Source: Pseudomonas sp. ANT_H12B
GTDB taxonomy: Bacteria > Pseudomonadota > Gammaproteobacteria > Pseudomonadales > Pseudomonadaceae
NCBI RefSeq assembly: GCF_008369325.1
Contig: NZ_VOBI01000001.1
Coordinates: forward strand, 62,001 to 126,000
Reading direction: 5' to 3'
DNA: 64,000 nt
The notes under the pieces are model-generated. The model was not told where the DNA came from, searched no databases, and was given only the letters and a program-made list of their open reading frames with translations. Positions 17,898 to 31,746 of this stretch are shown one piece after another. A program made the translations under genes and the position numbers. Within the stretch, counting starts at the first letter, position 1, and the number at the start of each line of letters is the position of its first letter.

Positions 17898-18652
17898 AAG
17901 CCAACCCTATTGTCGGCCAGGGTACGCCCCTGCACTTATGGCAAACCTCAAGCCACCTGGCGCAATTGCCGGTCATCGACATTCTTGAATGGGTTCCTGA
18001 AGGCGCTCGTGCCGTGATCATTGCCCCGCACCCGGATGACGAAGTGCTGGGCTGCGGAGGTTTCCTGCAATTACTGGCCGCTGCCGACCGGGCACTGCAG
18101 TTGATTTCTGTCACCGATGGCAGCGCCAGCCACCCCGGCTCCGAGCGCTGGCCGGTGGAACGACTTAGCGCAGTCCGTCCACAGGAATCGGTGGAAGCCT
18201 TGCGTCGTCTCGGTCTGCCGTTGCACAGCTTGAAATGGCTGCGCGGCGGTTTTGCCGACAGTCAGGTAGCGGCTCGGGAAGCTGAGTTGAGCGCGTTTAT
18301 CGAACGTCATCTGCGCCCCAACGATGTGGTCTTCACCACGTGGCGCGAAGACGGTCATTGCGATCACGAAGCCGTTGGCCGTGCCAGCGCCGAGGCGGCG
18401 AAACGGGTCGGTGCCACCCTGCATGAACTGCCCGTCTGGACCTGGCACTGGGCAACGCCCGAAGACAGTCTGGTGCCGTGGCACCGGGCGCGAAAAATCC
18501 CCCTGGCACCGGCACTGGTGGCACGTAAGCGCCATGCGATTCACGCCTTCGCCAGCCAGCTGGAAGGTGACCCGCAAATCGGCTTGCCTCCGGTGTTGGC
18601 GCCCTATGTGCTGGATCGTTTGCTGCAACCGTTCGAAGTGGTGTTTCTATGA
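17885..18652 (+). CDS. PIG-L family N-deacetylase (intact active site)
   Basis: 255 residues. The family hydrolyses N-acetyl groups from GlcNAc-containing molecules using zinc. The zinc/base motif is complete: APHPDDEVLGCGG with His49, Asp51 (general base in MshB terms) and Asp52 (ligand). The distal motif GHCDHEAVG gives His158 and the third ligand His161. The signature TDGSASHPGS is between them. It overlaps the preceding gene by 13 bases and the methyltransferase by 4, so all four genes from 16908 to 19904 should be translated together. The substrate is unknown. A close, mutated paralogue lies at 20026. Confidence 0.9.
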   Translation: MDVMKANPIVGQGTPLHLWQTSSHLAQLPVIDILEWVPEGARAVIIAPHPDDEVLGCGGFLQLLAAADRALQLISVTDGSASHPGSERWPVERLSAVRPQESVEALRRLGLPLHSLKWLRGGFADSQVAAREAELSAFIERHLRPNDVVFTTWREDGHCDHEAVGRASAEAAKRVGATLHELPVWTWHWATPEDSLVPWHRARKIPLAPALVARKRHAIHAFASQLEGDPQIGLPPVLAPYVLDRLLQPFEVVFL

Positions 18653-19248
18653 GCGTCGAAGATCGCTATTTCGACGGTTTGTTCGCCGGTAACGACGATC
18701 CCTGGGCCTTTCGTCAACGCTGGTACGAGCAACGCAAACGTGCGGTGACCCTGGCCGCGCTGCCTCGACCGCACTACCGCGCTATCTTCGAGCCCGGGTG
18801 CGCCAACGCTGAACTCAGCGCTGATCTGGCATCACGATGCGATCGCCTGTTGTGTTGCGACACTGCAGCCGCCGCCGTGGCACTGGCTCGCACGCGGCTG
18901 AGTCTGTTTGAGCATGCCGAAGTCCGCCAGGGCCGCCTGCCGGGCGATTGGCCGAACGAACAGTTCGACCTGATCGTACTCAGCGAAATTGGCTACTACC
19001 TGGATGCCGAAGACCTCAAGTGCCTGATCGAACACGCTGCGCAGTCGCTGACCGCCGACGGGCAGCTCTTGGCCTGTCACTGGCGCCCACCGATCGATGG
19101 CTGCCCGCTGAACGCCCGACAGGTCCACGACATGCTCCATGAGCATTTGCACTTGTCGCGTCTGGTGCTGCATCAGGAGGCCGATTTCCTGTTGGAACTC
19201 TGGAGCCGCGAACCGCGCTCCGTGGCTGCTCTTGAGGGTTTGCGATGA
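18649..19248 (+). CDS. NodS-like class I SAM-dependent methyltransferase
   Basis: 199 residues. The N-terminus YFDGLFAGNDDPWAFRQRWY followed by EQRKR is characteristic of the NodS family. The SAM-binding loop follows as FEPGCANAELSADLA (motif I), then CDTAAAAVALAR and FDLIVLSEIGYYL (motif IV region). NodS of rhizobia N-methylates the deacetylated end sugar of Nod factor. Its position next to a deacetylase here is therefore notable. Four-base overlaps on both sides give a coupled operon. Confidence 0.85.
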   Translation: MSVEDRYFDGLFAGNDDPWAFRQRWYEQRKRAVTLAALPRPHYRAIFEPGCANAELSADLASRCDRLLCCDTAAAAVALARTRLSLFEHAEVRQGRLPGDWPNEQFDLIVLSEIGYYLDAEDLKCLIEHAAQSLTADGQLLACHWRPPIDGCPLNARQVHDMLHEHLHLSRLVLHQEADFLLELWSREPRSVAALEGLR

Positions 19249-19904
19249 TTGGCATTTTGATCCCGGCGCATAACGAAGAAGACTTGCTCGAAGAGTGTCT
19301 GCAAGCCGCTCTGCTAGCGGCGCAACACGAGTCGCTGCTCGGTGAAACCGTTGAGGTGCTGGTGGTGCTCGACAGTTGCACCGATCGATCATCAGAGATC
19401 GTTGGCAGCTACCCGGTACACAGCATGGCTATCGAGGCGCGCAACGTTGGCCAGGCACGCGCGGCCGGTGCGAGGTTCCTGCTGGATCGGGGGGTACGCT
19501 GGATTTCCTGCTCCGATGCCGATAGCCGGGTGGCTCACGACTGGCTCGTGGCGCAACTGGCCCTCGGTGCCGACGCGGTTTGCGGCACCGTTACGGTGGA
19601 CGCATGGCACGAGTCATTCGATGAGTCGGCGCAGATTCGCTATCACCAGCAGTATCAGCCCCGCGAAGGTCATCGGCATATCCACGGCGCCAACCTGGGG
19701 ATCAGCGCTGAGGCTTACCGGCGTGCCGGCGGCTTCGAACCGCTGGCTTGCGATGAAGATGTGCAACTGGTGCGGCAACTCGAGCGCTGCGGGGCGAACA
19801 TCGCCTGGAGTCAACGACCGCAGGTGCTCACAAGTGCCCGATTGGACAGTCGCGCGCGGGGTGGTTTCGGTGATTTTTTGCGGGACATGGCGCAGATCGG
19901 ATAA
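19245..19904 (+). CDS. Family 2 glycosyltransferase
   Basis: 219 residues, short for a GT2 but complete. It begins with IGILIPAHNEEDLLEECLQA, the GT-A nucleotide-sugar site, followed by VLDSCTDRSSEI, ARNVGQARAAGARFLL and SCSDADSRV as the DxD metal motif near residue 87. HIHGANLGISAEAYRRAGGF is the acceptor-side motif and CDEDVQLVRQLE supplies the catalytic acid-type EDxxL(xxR) region. No transmembrane segments are seen, so it acts in the cytoplasm. It closes the coupled run. A 121-base gap follows before the second PIG-L gene. Confidence 0.88.
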   Translation: MIGILIPAHNEEDLLEECLQAALLAAQHESLLGETVEVLVVLDSCTDRSSEIVGSYPVHSMAIEARNVGQARAAGARFLLDRGVRWISCSDADSRVAHDWLVAQLALGADAVCGTVTVDAWHESFDESAQIRYHQQYQPREGHRHIHGANLGISAEAYRRAGGFEPLACDEDVQLVRQLERCGANIAWSQRPQVLTSARLDSRARGGFGDFLRDMAQIG

Positions 19905-20025
19905 AAAAACGTACCGGATGGAACATCGAGGCGACGAATAGCATGACATGAGCAATACTCTGCTCGCGGCAATCCAGGGTTTGGAGCGCAGCACATTGCT
20001 ATCGACGAAAACAAGGACGTAGCCT

Positions 20026-20784
20026 ATGAAACCTGTATCCATCAGTGAAAGCAGCCAGCCAGCACAGATCTGGAACAGCGCCCCGCAACTGGACAACATC
20101 CCCGTCATCAGCACTCAAACCCTGGTTCCCGCCGGCGCACGCGCCGTGGTGATTGCCCCGCATCCCGGCGATGAAGTCGTCACTTGCGGCGGCCTGCTGC
20201 AATTGCTCAGTGCTCTGGGGCATCCGCTGCAATTGATCTCGATTACCGACGGCAGTGCCAGCCACCCGGGGTCGCAACAGTGGTCAGAGAAACGCCTGAG
20301 TGTGTTCCGTCCCCAGGAAAGCGTCGAAGCCTTGCGTCGGCTCGGGTTGCCGATGCACAGCCTGAAGTGGATTCGCGGCGGCTTCACCGACAACGCCCTG
20401 GCCGAGCGGGAACTACAATTGACTCAATTCATCACCCGCTATTTGCGCCCCGGCGATGTGGTGTTCAGCACCTGGTGCGAGGACGGTAACATCGACCACG
20501 ACACCGTCGGCCGGGCCAGCGCCAGGGCCGCGGCCCTGGTTGGCGCGGCGTTCAACGAAATGCCAGTCTGGGCCTGGCACTGGCCAACCCGCGAAAGGGG
20601 GCTGATCCCCTGGCATCGTGCGCGCAAAGTGCGCCTCGACACCTGGACCGTCGCGCGCAAAAGCCACGCCACTCACGCCTACGCCAGTCAGCTCGACGGC
20701 GAACCGGCCATCGGCCTCGCCCCGCTACTGCCCCCGGTGCTGTTGGAACGGATGCGGTTGCCTTATGAAATTGTGTTTGTGTAG
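20026..20784 (+). CDS. PIG-L family paralogue with altered catalytic residues
   Basis: 252 residues, closely similar throughout to the product of 17885-18652 (both have RPQESVEALRRLGLP, ITDGSASHPGS and PWHRARK). The catalytic motif differs: APHPGDEVVTCGG has Gly48 where the general base Asp is expected (codon GGC, 20167-20169). GNIDHDTVG has Asn155 where the other copy has His158. The zinc ligands His46, Asp49 and His158 remain. It may bind the substrate without cleaving it, or act with another base. The reading frame is intact and conserved to the end, so it is not a simple pseudogene. Confidence 0.88.
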   Translation: MKPVSISESSQPAQIWNSAPQLDNIPVISTQTLVPAGARAVVIAPHPGDEVVTCGGLLQLLSALGHPLQLISITDGSASHPGSQQWSEKRLSVFRPQESVEALRRLGLPMHSLKWIRGGFTDNALAERELQLTQFITRYLRPGDVVFSTWCEDGNIDHDTVGRASARAAALVGAAFNEMPVWAWHWPTRERGLIPWHRARKVRLDTWTVARKSHATHAYASQLDGEPAIGLAPLLPPVLLERMRLPYEIVFV

Positions 20785-20884
20785 CAGCTACATTTCACTG
20801 AGTGCTCGATACGACGAATCGCTCTGAACTGCCTGCCAGCTCATCAGTCGCATACATAAGCAACCCTGATTCAGAGGAGTGAAC

Positions 20885-21685
20885 GTGACCAGCGATTCCA
20901 AGCAGCAGACGGTCGAACCGATCCCCCCGAACACGGATGCGGCGATTCATCGGCTCAGGGTGCTGACGGTTAACACCCACAAGGGGTTTACCGCACTGAA
21001 CCGACGCTTCATTCTCCCGGAGCTGCGTGAGGCGGTGCGCAGCACCTCGGCGGATCTTGTATTTCTGCAAGAAGTGGTCGGTGAGCACGACCGCCATTCT
21101 TCCCGCTACAACAATTGGCCAGCCACCTCGCAATACGAGTTCCTCGCCGACAGCATGTGGAGCGACTTCGCCTATGGCCGCAACGCGGTCTACCCCAATG
21201 GTCACCACGGCAATGCGCTGCTGTCGAAATACCCGATCCGCGAATACCGCAACCTCGACGTCTCGATCACCGGCCCCGAACGTCGCGGGCTGCTGCATTG
21301 CGTGCTGGACGTACCGGGTCACGCCGAAGTCCATGCGATCTGCGTGCATCTGAGCCTGCTCGAAAGCCATCGTCAGTTGCAGCTCCAGTTACTTTGCCAA
21401 CTGCTCGAATCCCTGCCCGACGATGCACCGGTGATCATCGCCGGCGACTTCAACGACTGGCAGTTGCAAGGCAACGTCGCCCTCTCCCGCCGTGACTACC
21501 TGCACGAAGCCTTCGAGCGCCACCACGGCCGACCTGCGAAAACCTACCCGGCACGGTTTCCGTTGCTGCGTCTGGACCGGATTTACCTGCGCAATGCCAG
21601 CAGTCATGACCCGCGCATACTGGGCAACAAGCCCTGGACGCATCTGTCGGATCACTTGCCGTTGGCGGTGGAAGTGCATCTTTGA
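20885..21685 (+). CDS. Endonuclease/exonuclease/phosphatase (EEP) family protein
   Basis: 266 residues from GTG 20885, chosen because AGAGGAG ends 5-6 bases before it; a GTG at 20879 overlaps that site. EEP motifs are in order: [20 protein letters not shown] (catalytic Glu), [25 protein letters not shown] (Asp/Asn pair) and [13 protein letters not shown] (final Asp-His). The layout is like E. coli YbhP, which neighbours the cardiolipin synthase ClsB. No cardiolipin synthase is found in this window. The substrate could be a phospholipid head group, inositol phosphate or nucleic acid. Confidence 0.87.
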   Translation: MTSDSKQQTVEPIPPNTDAAIHRLRVLTVNTHKGFTALNRRFILPELREAVRSTSADLVFLQEVVGEHDRHSSRYNNWPATSQYEFLADSMWSDFAYGRNAVYPNGHHGNALLSKYPIREYRNLDVSITGPERRGLLHCVLDVPGHAEVHAICVHLSLLESHRQLQLQLLCQLLESLPDDAPVIIAGDFNDWQLQGNVALSRRDYLHEAFERHHGRPAKTYPARFPLLRLDRIYLRNASSHDPRILGNKPWTHLSDHLPLAVEVHL

Positions 21686-21973
21686 AACACCCGATAGCTT
21701 CGTTGAATACGGTATCCGAGAAGGAAATTCGCGGCCCTACCTGTTATTTCTGACAGTAGCGCCGTTCACAATCTGTTGTTACGTTGCGCATGTCCATACC
21801 CATTGCATGTACGGACATACAACCGTAGCAGCCAACGTTGCCGAAGGTTTTCCAGTTCGGGTACTTGTGTTCTACCGATGTCGTCTCGCAATTCGCGCTG
21901 CCAAGGACGCCTGACACTTTTTCACTTACGACGAGTGAAGGGATCGGGCGCCGATCGATGCGTGGAGACAAGC
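21686..21973. other. Intergenic region upstream of the autotransporter
   Basis: 288 bases, less GC-rich than neighbours. It should contain the autotransporter promoter. No clear sigma-70, AlgU or Fur-type site was found by eye. Confidence 0.4.
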
Positions 21974-24538
21974 ATGATATTTTCGACAGAACTGCCCAAG
22001 TACCGTTACTCAGCCTGCGCCGTTTCTCTCTGGCTATGGATAGGCTGGTCCCAGACCGCCCAGGCGGCCTGTACGCTCACACCGACCGCCGGCAACGACA
22101 ACTACGTGTGCGACAGTGCCAGCACTGGCCCGCTGACCGATTTGTCGGGCAACAACACCCTGACCTTTCCTGCCAATGGCACCGGCACCATCAATGGCGA
22201 CGTCATCTTCGGCGCGGATGTCGACCGGGTGTTCATGGGTTCAGGCACCGTCGCTGGCGTACTCGATCAGGGCGACGGCGCCAACATTCTGCAAATCGAC
22301 AACGGGCAGATTACCGGCGAAGTCCACCAGCACAGCGGCATCGACACCTTCATCATGAATGGCGGGAGTATTCAGTCCCTGGCGCAGGGCGATGGTTTCG
22401 ACCAGTTCCTGATGACCGGCGGCACGATTGTCGGCGGCTTTGAAGATGGTGACTTTGCGCAGATGACGGGTGGCACGATCGGTCGCGTCGACATGAAACT
22501 CGACGACAACACTTTCGACATGTCCGGCGGGCAGATCCTCGGCAACCTGGTGACCGGTTTCGGCACCGATACCATCATCGTGTCCGCCGGGCGTATTGGC
22601 GGCAACGTCAGTGTCAGCGGCGGCAACGACAGCATCACGGTGAAGGGTGGCGAGATCGTCGGCGAGGTCCGCGCCAGCGCCGGCAACGACACGTTGGGGT
22701 GGAACGGTGGCGGTATCATCCGCTCGGCCATCCTCATGGGCGTCGGCAACGACAGTGCCACCCTGGAAAATCTCGGCGAAAACACCCTTGCCCTCACCCC
22801 GAGCATCGACGGTGGCAACGGCACAGACCTGCTGACCTTCGATCACACCACCTCAGCGGGCGCTGCCCGGTACATCAACTGGGAAACGGTCAACCTGAAC
22901 AATTCGCAGTTCGATCTGGCCGGCAATTTTGTAGTGGGCGACAGTGCCAGCGGCACCGGTGTGTTCAATATCGATGGCAGCAGCACGCTGACGTCCACCC
23001 AGGGCAGCATCACGCCATTCACCGCCGGCCAGCGTGCAACCTTGAACAACGCCGGGCGGATCGACCTCAGCAGCGGTAATACCCGCACCAATGACTCCCT
23101 GACCGTGCAAGGCAATTACGCGGGCAATGGCGGCCAGTTGCTGTTGCAGAGCGCGGTGGGAGACGACAACTCCCCCAGCGACAAACTGGTGGTGAACGAT
23201 GGGACATTGACCGGCAGCACATTGATCACGGTCACCAATCTGGGCGGAACCGGCGGGTTGACGCAGCAGAACGGTATTGAGTTGGTGCAGGCTCAAGGCA
23301 CCGCTCTCAGCACCCCCGATGCGTTTGCCCTCAAAGGTCCGGTATCTGCCGGTGCCTTCGATTACTACCTGTTCAAGGGTGGCGTTACCGCAGGCAGCGA
23401 AAACAGTTGGTATTTGCGCTCTGCCGTTGTGGCCCCCGCGACCGTCACCCTCCCAAACCCGGATCCGGCCTTGCCACCGATTGTCGTCCCGGTCGTCGCA
23501 ACGCCGGTGGCCGCACTCGCTCCCGCCGGCAGTCCACCGCTACCGGTTTTACCGACAGCCGTACCGGGCGCGTCGCCGATTCCGCTGTACCGCCCCGAGG
23601 TCCCGACCTGGTCGGTACTGCCACCCGCTGCCGCGCAACTGACCCTGAATGCACTCGGCACTTTCCATGATCGGCAAGGAGATCAGCGCCTGCTCAACGA
23701 AACCGGGGCCTTTGGCGCTGGCTGGGGCCGGGTCTACGGCAAGAACGTCGATCAGACCTGGGCCGGCACCGTAACGCCAAGGCTCGACGGTTCGCTCAGC
23801 GGTTTCCAGGTGGGTAACGATGTGTACAGCTCACAGACTTCCAATGGACAGACCCAGCGCAGTGGTTTTTTTGTCGGGCATACGCGTTTGCAGGGCGATG
23901 TCGACGGTTTCAACCAAGGCTTTGAAGACAAGCGCGCTGGCAAAGTGGAACTTGAAGGCGACAGTTATGGCTTGTACTGGACGTTTACCGACCCCAAGGG
24001 CTGGTACGTCGACACCGTCATCATGGGCACCCGGCTCGACGGTGACAGCCACTCCGAACGCGGCCTCAAACTGGATAACCGAGGCCACGCCTTGACTGTT
24101 TCGGCAGAAACCGGCTATCCGATTCAAGTGACGGGTAACTGGGTGGTTGAACCCCAGGCGCAGGTCATCCATCAAAAAGTTTCGCTGGACAGCCAGGACG
24201 ACGGCATTTCCCACGTCTCATTCGACTCCGACAGTGCCTGGACCGGTCGCCTCGGCGCTCGACTCAAAGGCCGCTACCAAGTCAGCGGACGACCACTGGA
24301 ACCTTATATACGAGCCAATCTGTGGCACACCCTTTCCGGTACGGACTCGGTGACTTTTGATGGCGCGAACCGGATCGATACCGAGCAAAAATCGTCATCG
24401 GCCGACCTCGGTGTCGGCGTTGTGCTTAGCCTCGCGAAAACCGTGAGCGTGTATGGCGGAGTTGACTACACCGGCAATATCGACAGCAATCAGTTGCGCG
24501 GAACGGCCGCAAATGTCGGTATCAGGGTGCGTTGGTAG
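21974..24538 (+). CDS. Type V autotransporter (beta-helix passenger plus barrel)
   Basis: 854 residues from ATG 21974, the only start that gives a signal peptide (YSACAVSLWLWIGWSQTAQA, cleavage near residue 34). The passenger (about 35-487) is made of short Gly/Asn/Asp-rich strands such as GSIQSLAQGDG, GQILGNLVTGFGTDT and GGNVSVSGGNDSI, spaced about 20-25 residues as in a beta-helix. A Pro/Val/Ala linker (about 488-530) follows. The C-terminal translocator starts near residue 575 (GAGWGRVYGKN) and ends GIRVRW, a good BamA-recognised C-terminus. No protease or esterase site was noticed, so the passenger is probably adhesive or structural. Confidence 0.92.
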   Translation: MIFSTELPKYRYSACAVSLWLWIGWSQTAQAACTLTPTAGNDNYVCDSASTGPLTDLSGNNTLTFPANGTGTINGDVIFGADVDRVFMGSGTVAGVLDQGDGANILQIDNGQITGEVHQHSGIDTFIMNGGSIQSLAQGDGFDQFLMTGGTIVGGFEDGDFAQMTGGTIGRVDMKLDDNTFDMSGGQILGNLVTGFGTDTIIVSAGRIGGNVSVSGGNDSITVKGGEIVGEVRASAGNDTLGWNGGGIIRSAILMGVGNDSATLENLGENTLALTPSIDGGNGTDLLTFDHTTSAGAARYINWETVNLNNSQFDLAGNFVVGDSASGTGVFNIDGSSTLTSTQGSITPFTAGQRATLNNAGRIDLSSGNTRTNDSLTVQGNYAGNGGQLLLQSAVGDDNSPSDKLVVNDGTLTGSTLITVTNLGGTGGLTQQNGIELVQAQGTALSTPDAFALKGPVSAGAFDYYLFKGGVTAGSENSWYLRSAVVAPATVTLPNPDPALPPIVVPVVATPVAALAPAGSPPLPVLPTAVPGASPIPLYRPEVPTWSVLPPAAAQLTLNALGTFHDRQGDQRLLNETGAFGAGWGRVYGKNVDQTWAGTVTPRLDGSLSGFQVGNDVYSSQTSNGQTQRSGFFVGHTRLQGDVDGFNQGFEDKRAGKVELEGDSYGLYWTFTDPKGWYVDTVIMGTRLDGDSHSERGLKLDNRGHALTVSAETGYPIQVTGNWVVEPQAQVIHQKVSLDSQDDGISHVSFDSDSAWTGRLGARLKGRYQVSGRPLEPYIRANLWHTLSGTDSVTFDGANRIDTEQKSSSADLGVGVVLSLAKTVSVYGGVDYTGNIDSNQLRGTAANVGIRVRW

Positions 24539-24862
24539 ACCGGTAGCCCACTATCAAAAGCGCTCTGGAACGCGGATTCTTTGACGATTTTCCGAACAAA
24601 CAAGAACTTAGATGGCCGTCGAAAATCAGTGACTTGGAATCGCTAAAATACCCATACCATTTATCGGCCATTTTCTTGACGCAGCCGCATCGGTCTTCTT
24701 AGCTACACGTTACTACCCCCGGAAACACCACCCGGGACAAACCTCCAGACACCCGTTAAAACGGGCGGCCAGTGGCTTGCCCCAATTCATTCGGTCGCCC
24801 CTCATTCGGGGTAGGAGAGACGCCAGAGCGAGATACCGCATGCGATTGCAAGGTAGACCTCC
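24539..24862. other. 324-bp intergenic region between the two autotransporter genes
   Basis: Contains an inverted repeat ATGGCCG/CGGCCAT flanking about 45 bases (from 24612) and a small CCCGTT/AACGGG hairpin near 24752. A GAACTT hexamer at 24604 is discussed among rejected items. No gene seen. Confidence 0.4.
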
Positions 24863-25936
24863 ATGAAAACTTCATTCACCCAACAAGAGATCAAAGTTAC
24901 TTTTTGCACTGTCTCGAGCTCACTCCTTCTGTGCTCGTCCATGGAAGTACAGGCAGGGCCGGCAGAGAATGAAACCACGCCTTGGTACCGTCAGGATGTT
25001 CCCGTCATGACCTTACCAGCCGTCACTATCACCGCCCCCTACCCCGGCCGCTTCAGCGCCGCTTCCGATACACGAAGTTCACGCCTGACCATAGAAGACG
25101 CTGCGCCTTCGGCCTGGGATCAGGTCTACGGCACCGCTTCGCGGCAGGCACAAACCGATTATCTGGCCCAGGATTCTTCAATCTTTGGCGCAAGCGCATT
25201 CAAAGGCCCGGCGATCCTGACCCTGCAAAGCGGCAGCGGCCATACCCAACGGGTTGGGCTGGTCGGCGGTATGAACCAGATACAGGGCAACAGCAACGGC
25301 CTTCTGACCACCCGTGCTCCTGCCGACCCCGGCAACGACACACTCAACCTTCAAGGCCAGAGCCTCGGCGCCTACTGGAGCCTGACGGGGCCTGAAGGCT
25401 GGTACGTGGATTTGACGGCCAGCGGCGGCCGGGTCAATGGCTACAGCCGCAATGATAAGGGTGCCAGACAAATCACCGAGGGCAGCGCGGTGACGCTGTC
25501 GGTGGAAGGCGGGTTTCCCATTGGCATCAGCGAAAACTGGGTGGTCGAGCCGCAGGCGCAGTTGATCAACCAGCGCATTACCCTGGACACCCCATATGCG
25601 GGCTCGGCCAATGCATCGTCCAGCGACCTGACGTCCTGGAGTGGTCGGGTCGGTGCCCGGTTGAAAGGTAGTTACGACATCAACGGCCTGCCGGTCGAAC
25701 CCTATGTGCGGACCAACTTGTGGCACACGGTGCACACCGGTAATACCGTGACCCTCGATCAGGTCGACAAGATCAGCAGCAGCCGTAATTCATCGACGGT
25801 GGATGTAGGTCTGGGGCTGGTGGCCAGAGTGACACCGTTGGTTAGTCTGTATGTCAGCGCCGATTACAGCAGTGACGTGGATGACAATGATTTGAACGGG
25901 TTGATTGGCAGCTTGGGTGTGCGGATGCGTTGGTGA
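24863..25936 (+). CDS. Orphan autotransporter-type beta-barrel
   Basis: 357 residues. A signal-like N-terminus ends near SMEVQA (residue 31). About 60 residues follow, including TLPAVTITAPYPG, and then only the translocator barrel (from WDQVYGTASRQ, about residue 87, to GVRMRW). The barrel is paralogous to that of the preceding gene: GFPIGISENWVVEPQAQL here against GYPIQVTGNWVVEPQAQV there, and VEPYVRTNLWHT against LEPYIRANLWHT. There is almost no passenger, about 55 residues at most. It may be a barrel that lost its passenger, a porin-like protein, or a helper for export. Confidence 0.88.
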   Translation: MKTSFTQQEIKVTFCTVSSSLLLCSSMEVQAGPAENETTPWYRQDVPVMTLPAVTITAPYPGRFSAASDTRSSRLTIEDAAPSAWDQVYGTASRQAQTDYLAQDSSIFGASAFKGPAILTLQSGSGHTQRVGLVGGMNQIQGNSNGLLTTRAPADPGNDTLNLQGQSLGAYWSLTGPEGWYVDLTASGGRVNGYSRNDKGARQITEGSAVTLSVEGGFPIGISENWVVEPQAQLINQRITLDTPYAGSANASSSDLTSWSGRVGARLKGSYDINGLPVEPYVRTNLWHTVHTGNTVTLDQVDKISSSRNSSTVDVGLGLVARVTPLVSLYVSADYSSDVDDNDLNGLIGSLGVRMRW

Positions 25937-25973
25937 GGGTCAGGCAGTAAGAGATCTGTTGTCTGGGCTAACG

Positions 25974-25997
25974 CCATCGCGGGCAAGCCCGCGATGG
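25974..25997. repeat. Single REP hairpin between convergent genes
   Basis: CCATCGCGGGC, AA, GCCCGCGATGG forms a perfect 11-bp stem. It is half of the CCGGGC-type REPIN and lies between the ends of the orphan barrel gene and glgB. It may also help end transcription from both sides. Confidence 0.8.
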
Positions 25998-26015
25998 GCA
26001 TGACTCGGTGTTAGA

Positions 26016-28247
<2,232 letters not shown>

Positions 28248-28249
28248 AA

Positions 28250-31591
<3,342 letters not shown>

Positions 31592-31632
31592 TTGAAACTC
31601 CTGTTGAAAACTGGAAAGCGCCTGGCCCAGAT

Positions 31633-31743
31633 CATCGTTCCCACGCGCCGCAAAGGAATGCCTCCACGGACGCTCCGCGTTCGGCTCTGGATGGGACGCA
31701 GAGCGTCCCGGGCTGCATTCCCACGCAGAGCGTGGGAACGATC
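31633..31743. repeat. Long composite inverted repeat (GGGACGC type)
   Basis: Outer arms ATCGTTCCCACGC and GCGTGGGAACGAT enclose inner hairpins with GGACGCTCCGCGT and GGGACGCAGAGCGTCCC. The same element occurs at 42544-42657 and 63807-63910, with an end fragment at 2968. It lies between glgE and treS in the middle of the operon. Confidence 0.85.
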
Positions 31744-31746
31744 GTG

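Noticed and set aside
24604..24630. GAACTT-N16-TCAGT as an AlgU promoter for the orphan barrel gene
   Set aside because: The -35 part is exact but the -10 part matches the consensus at only two of five positions, and it lies more than 230 bases before the start codon.
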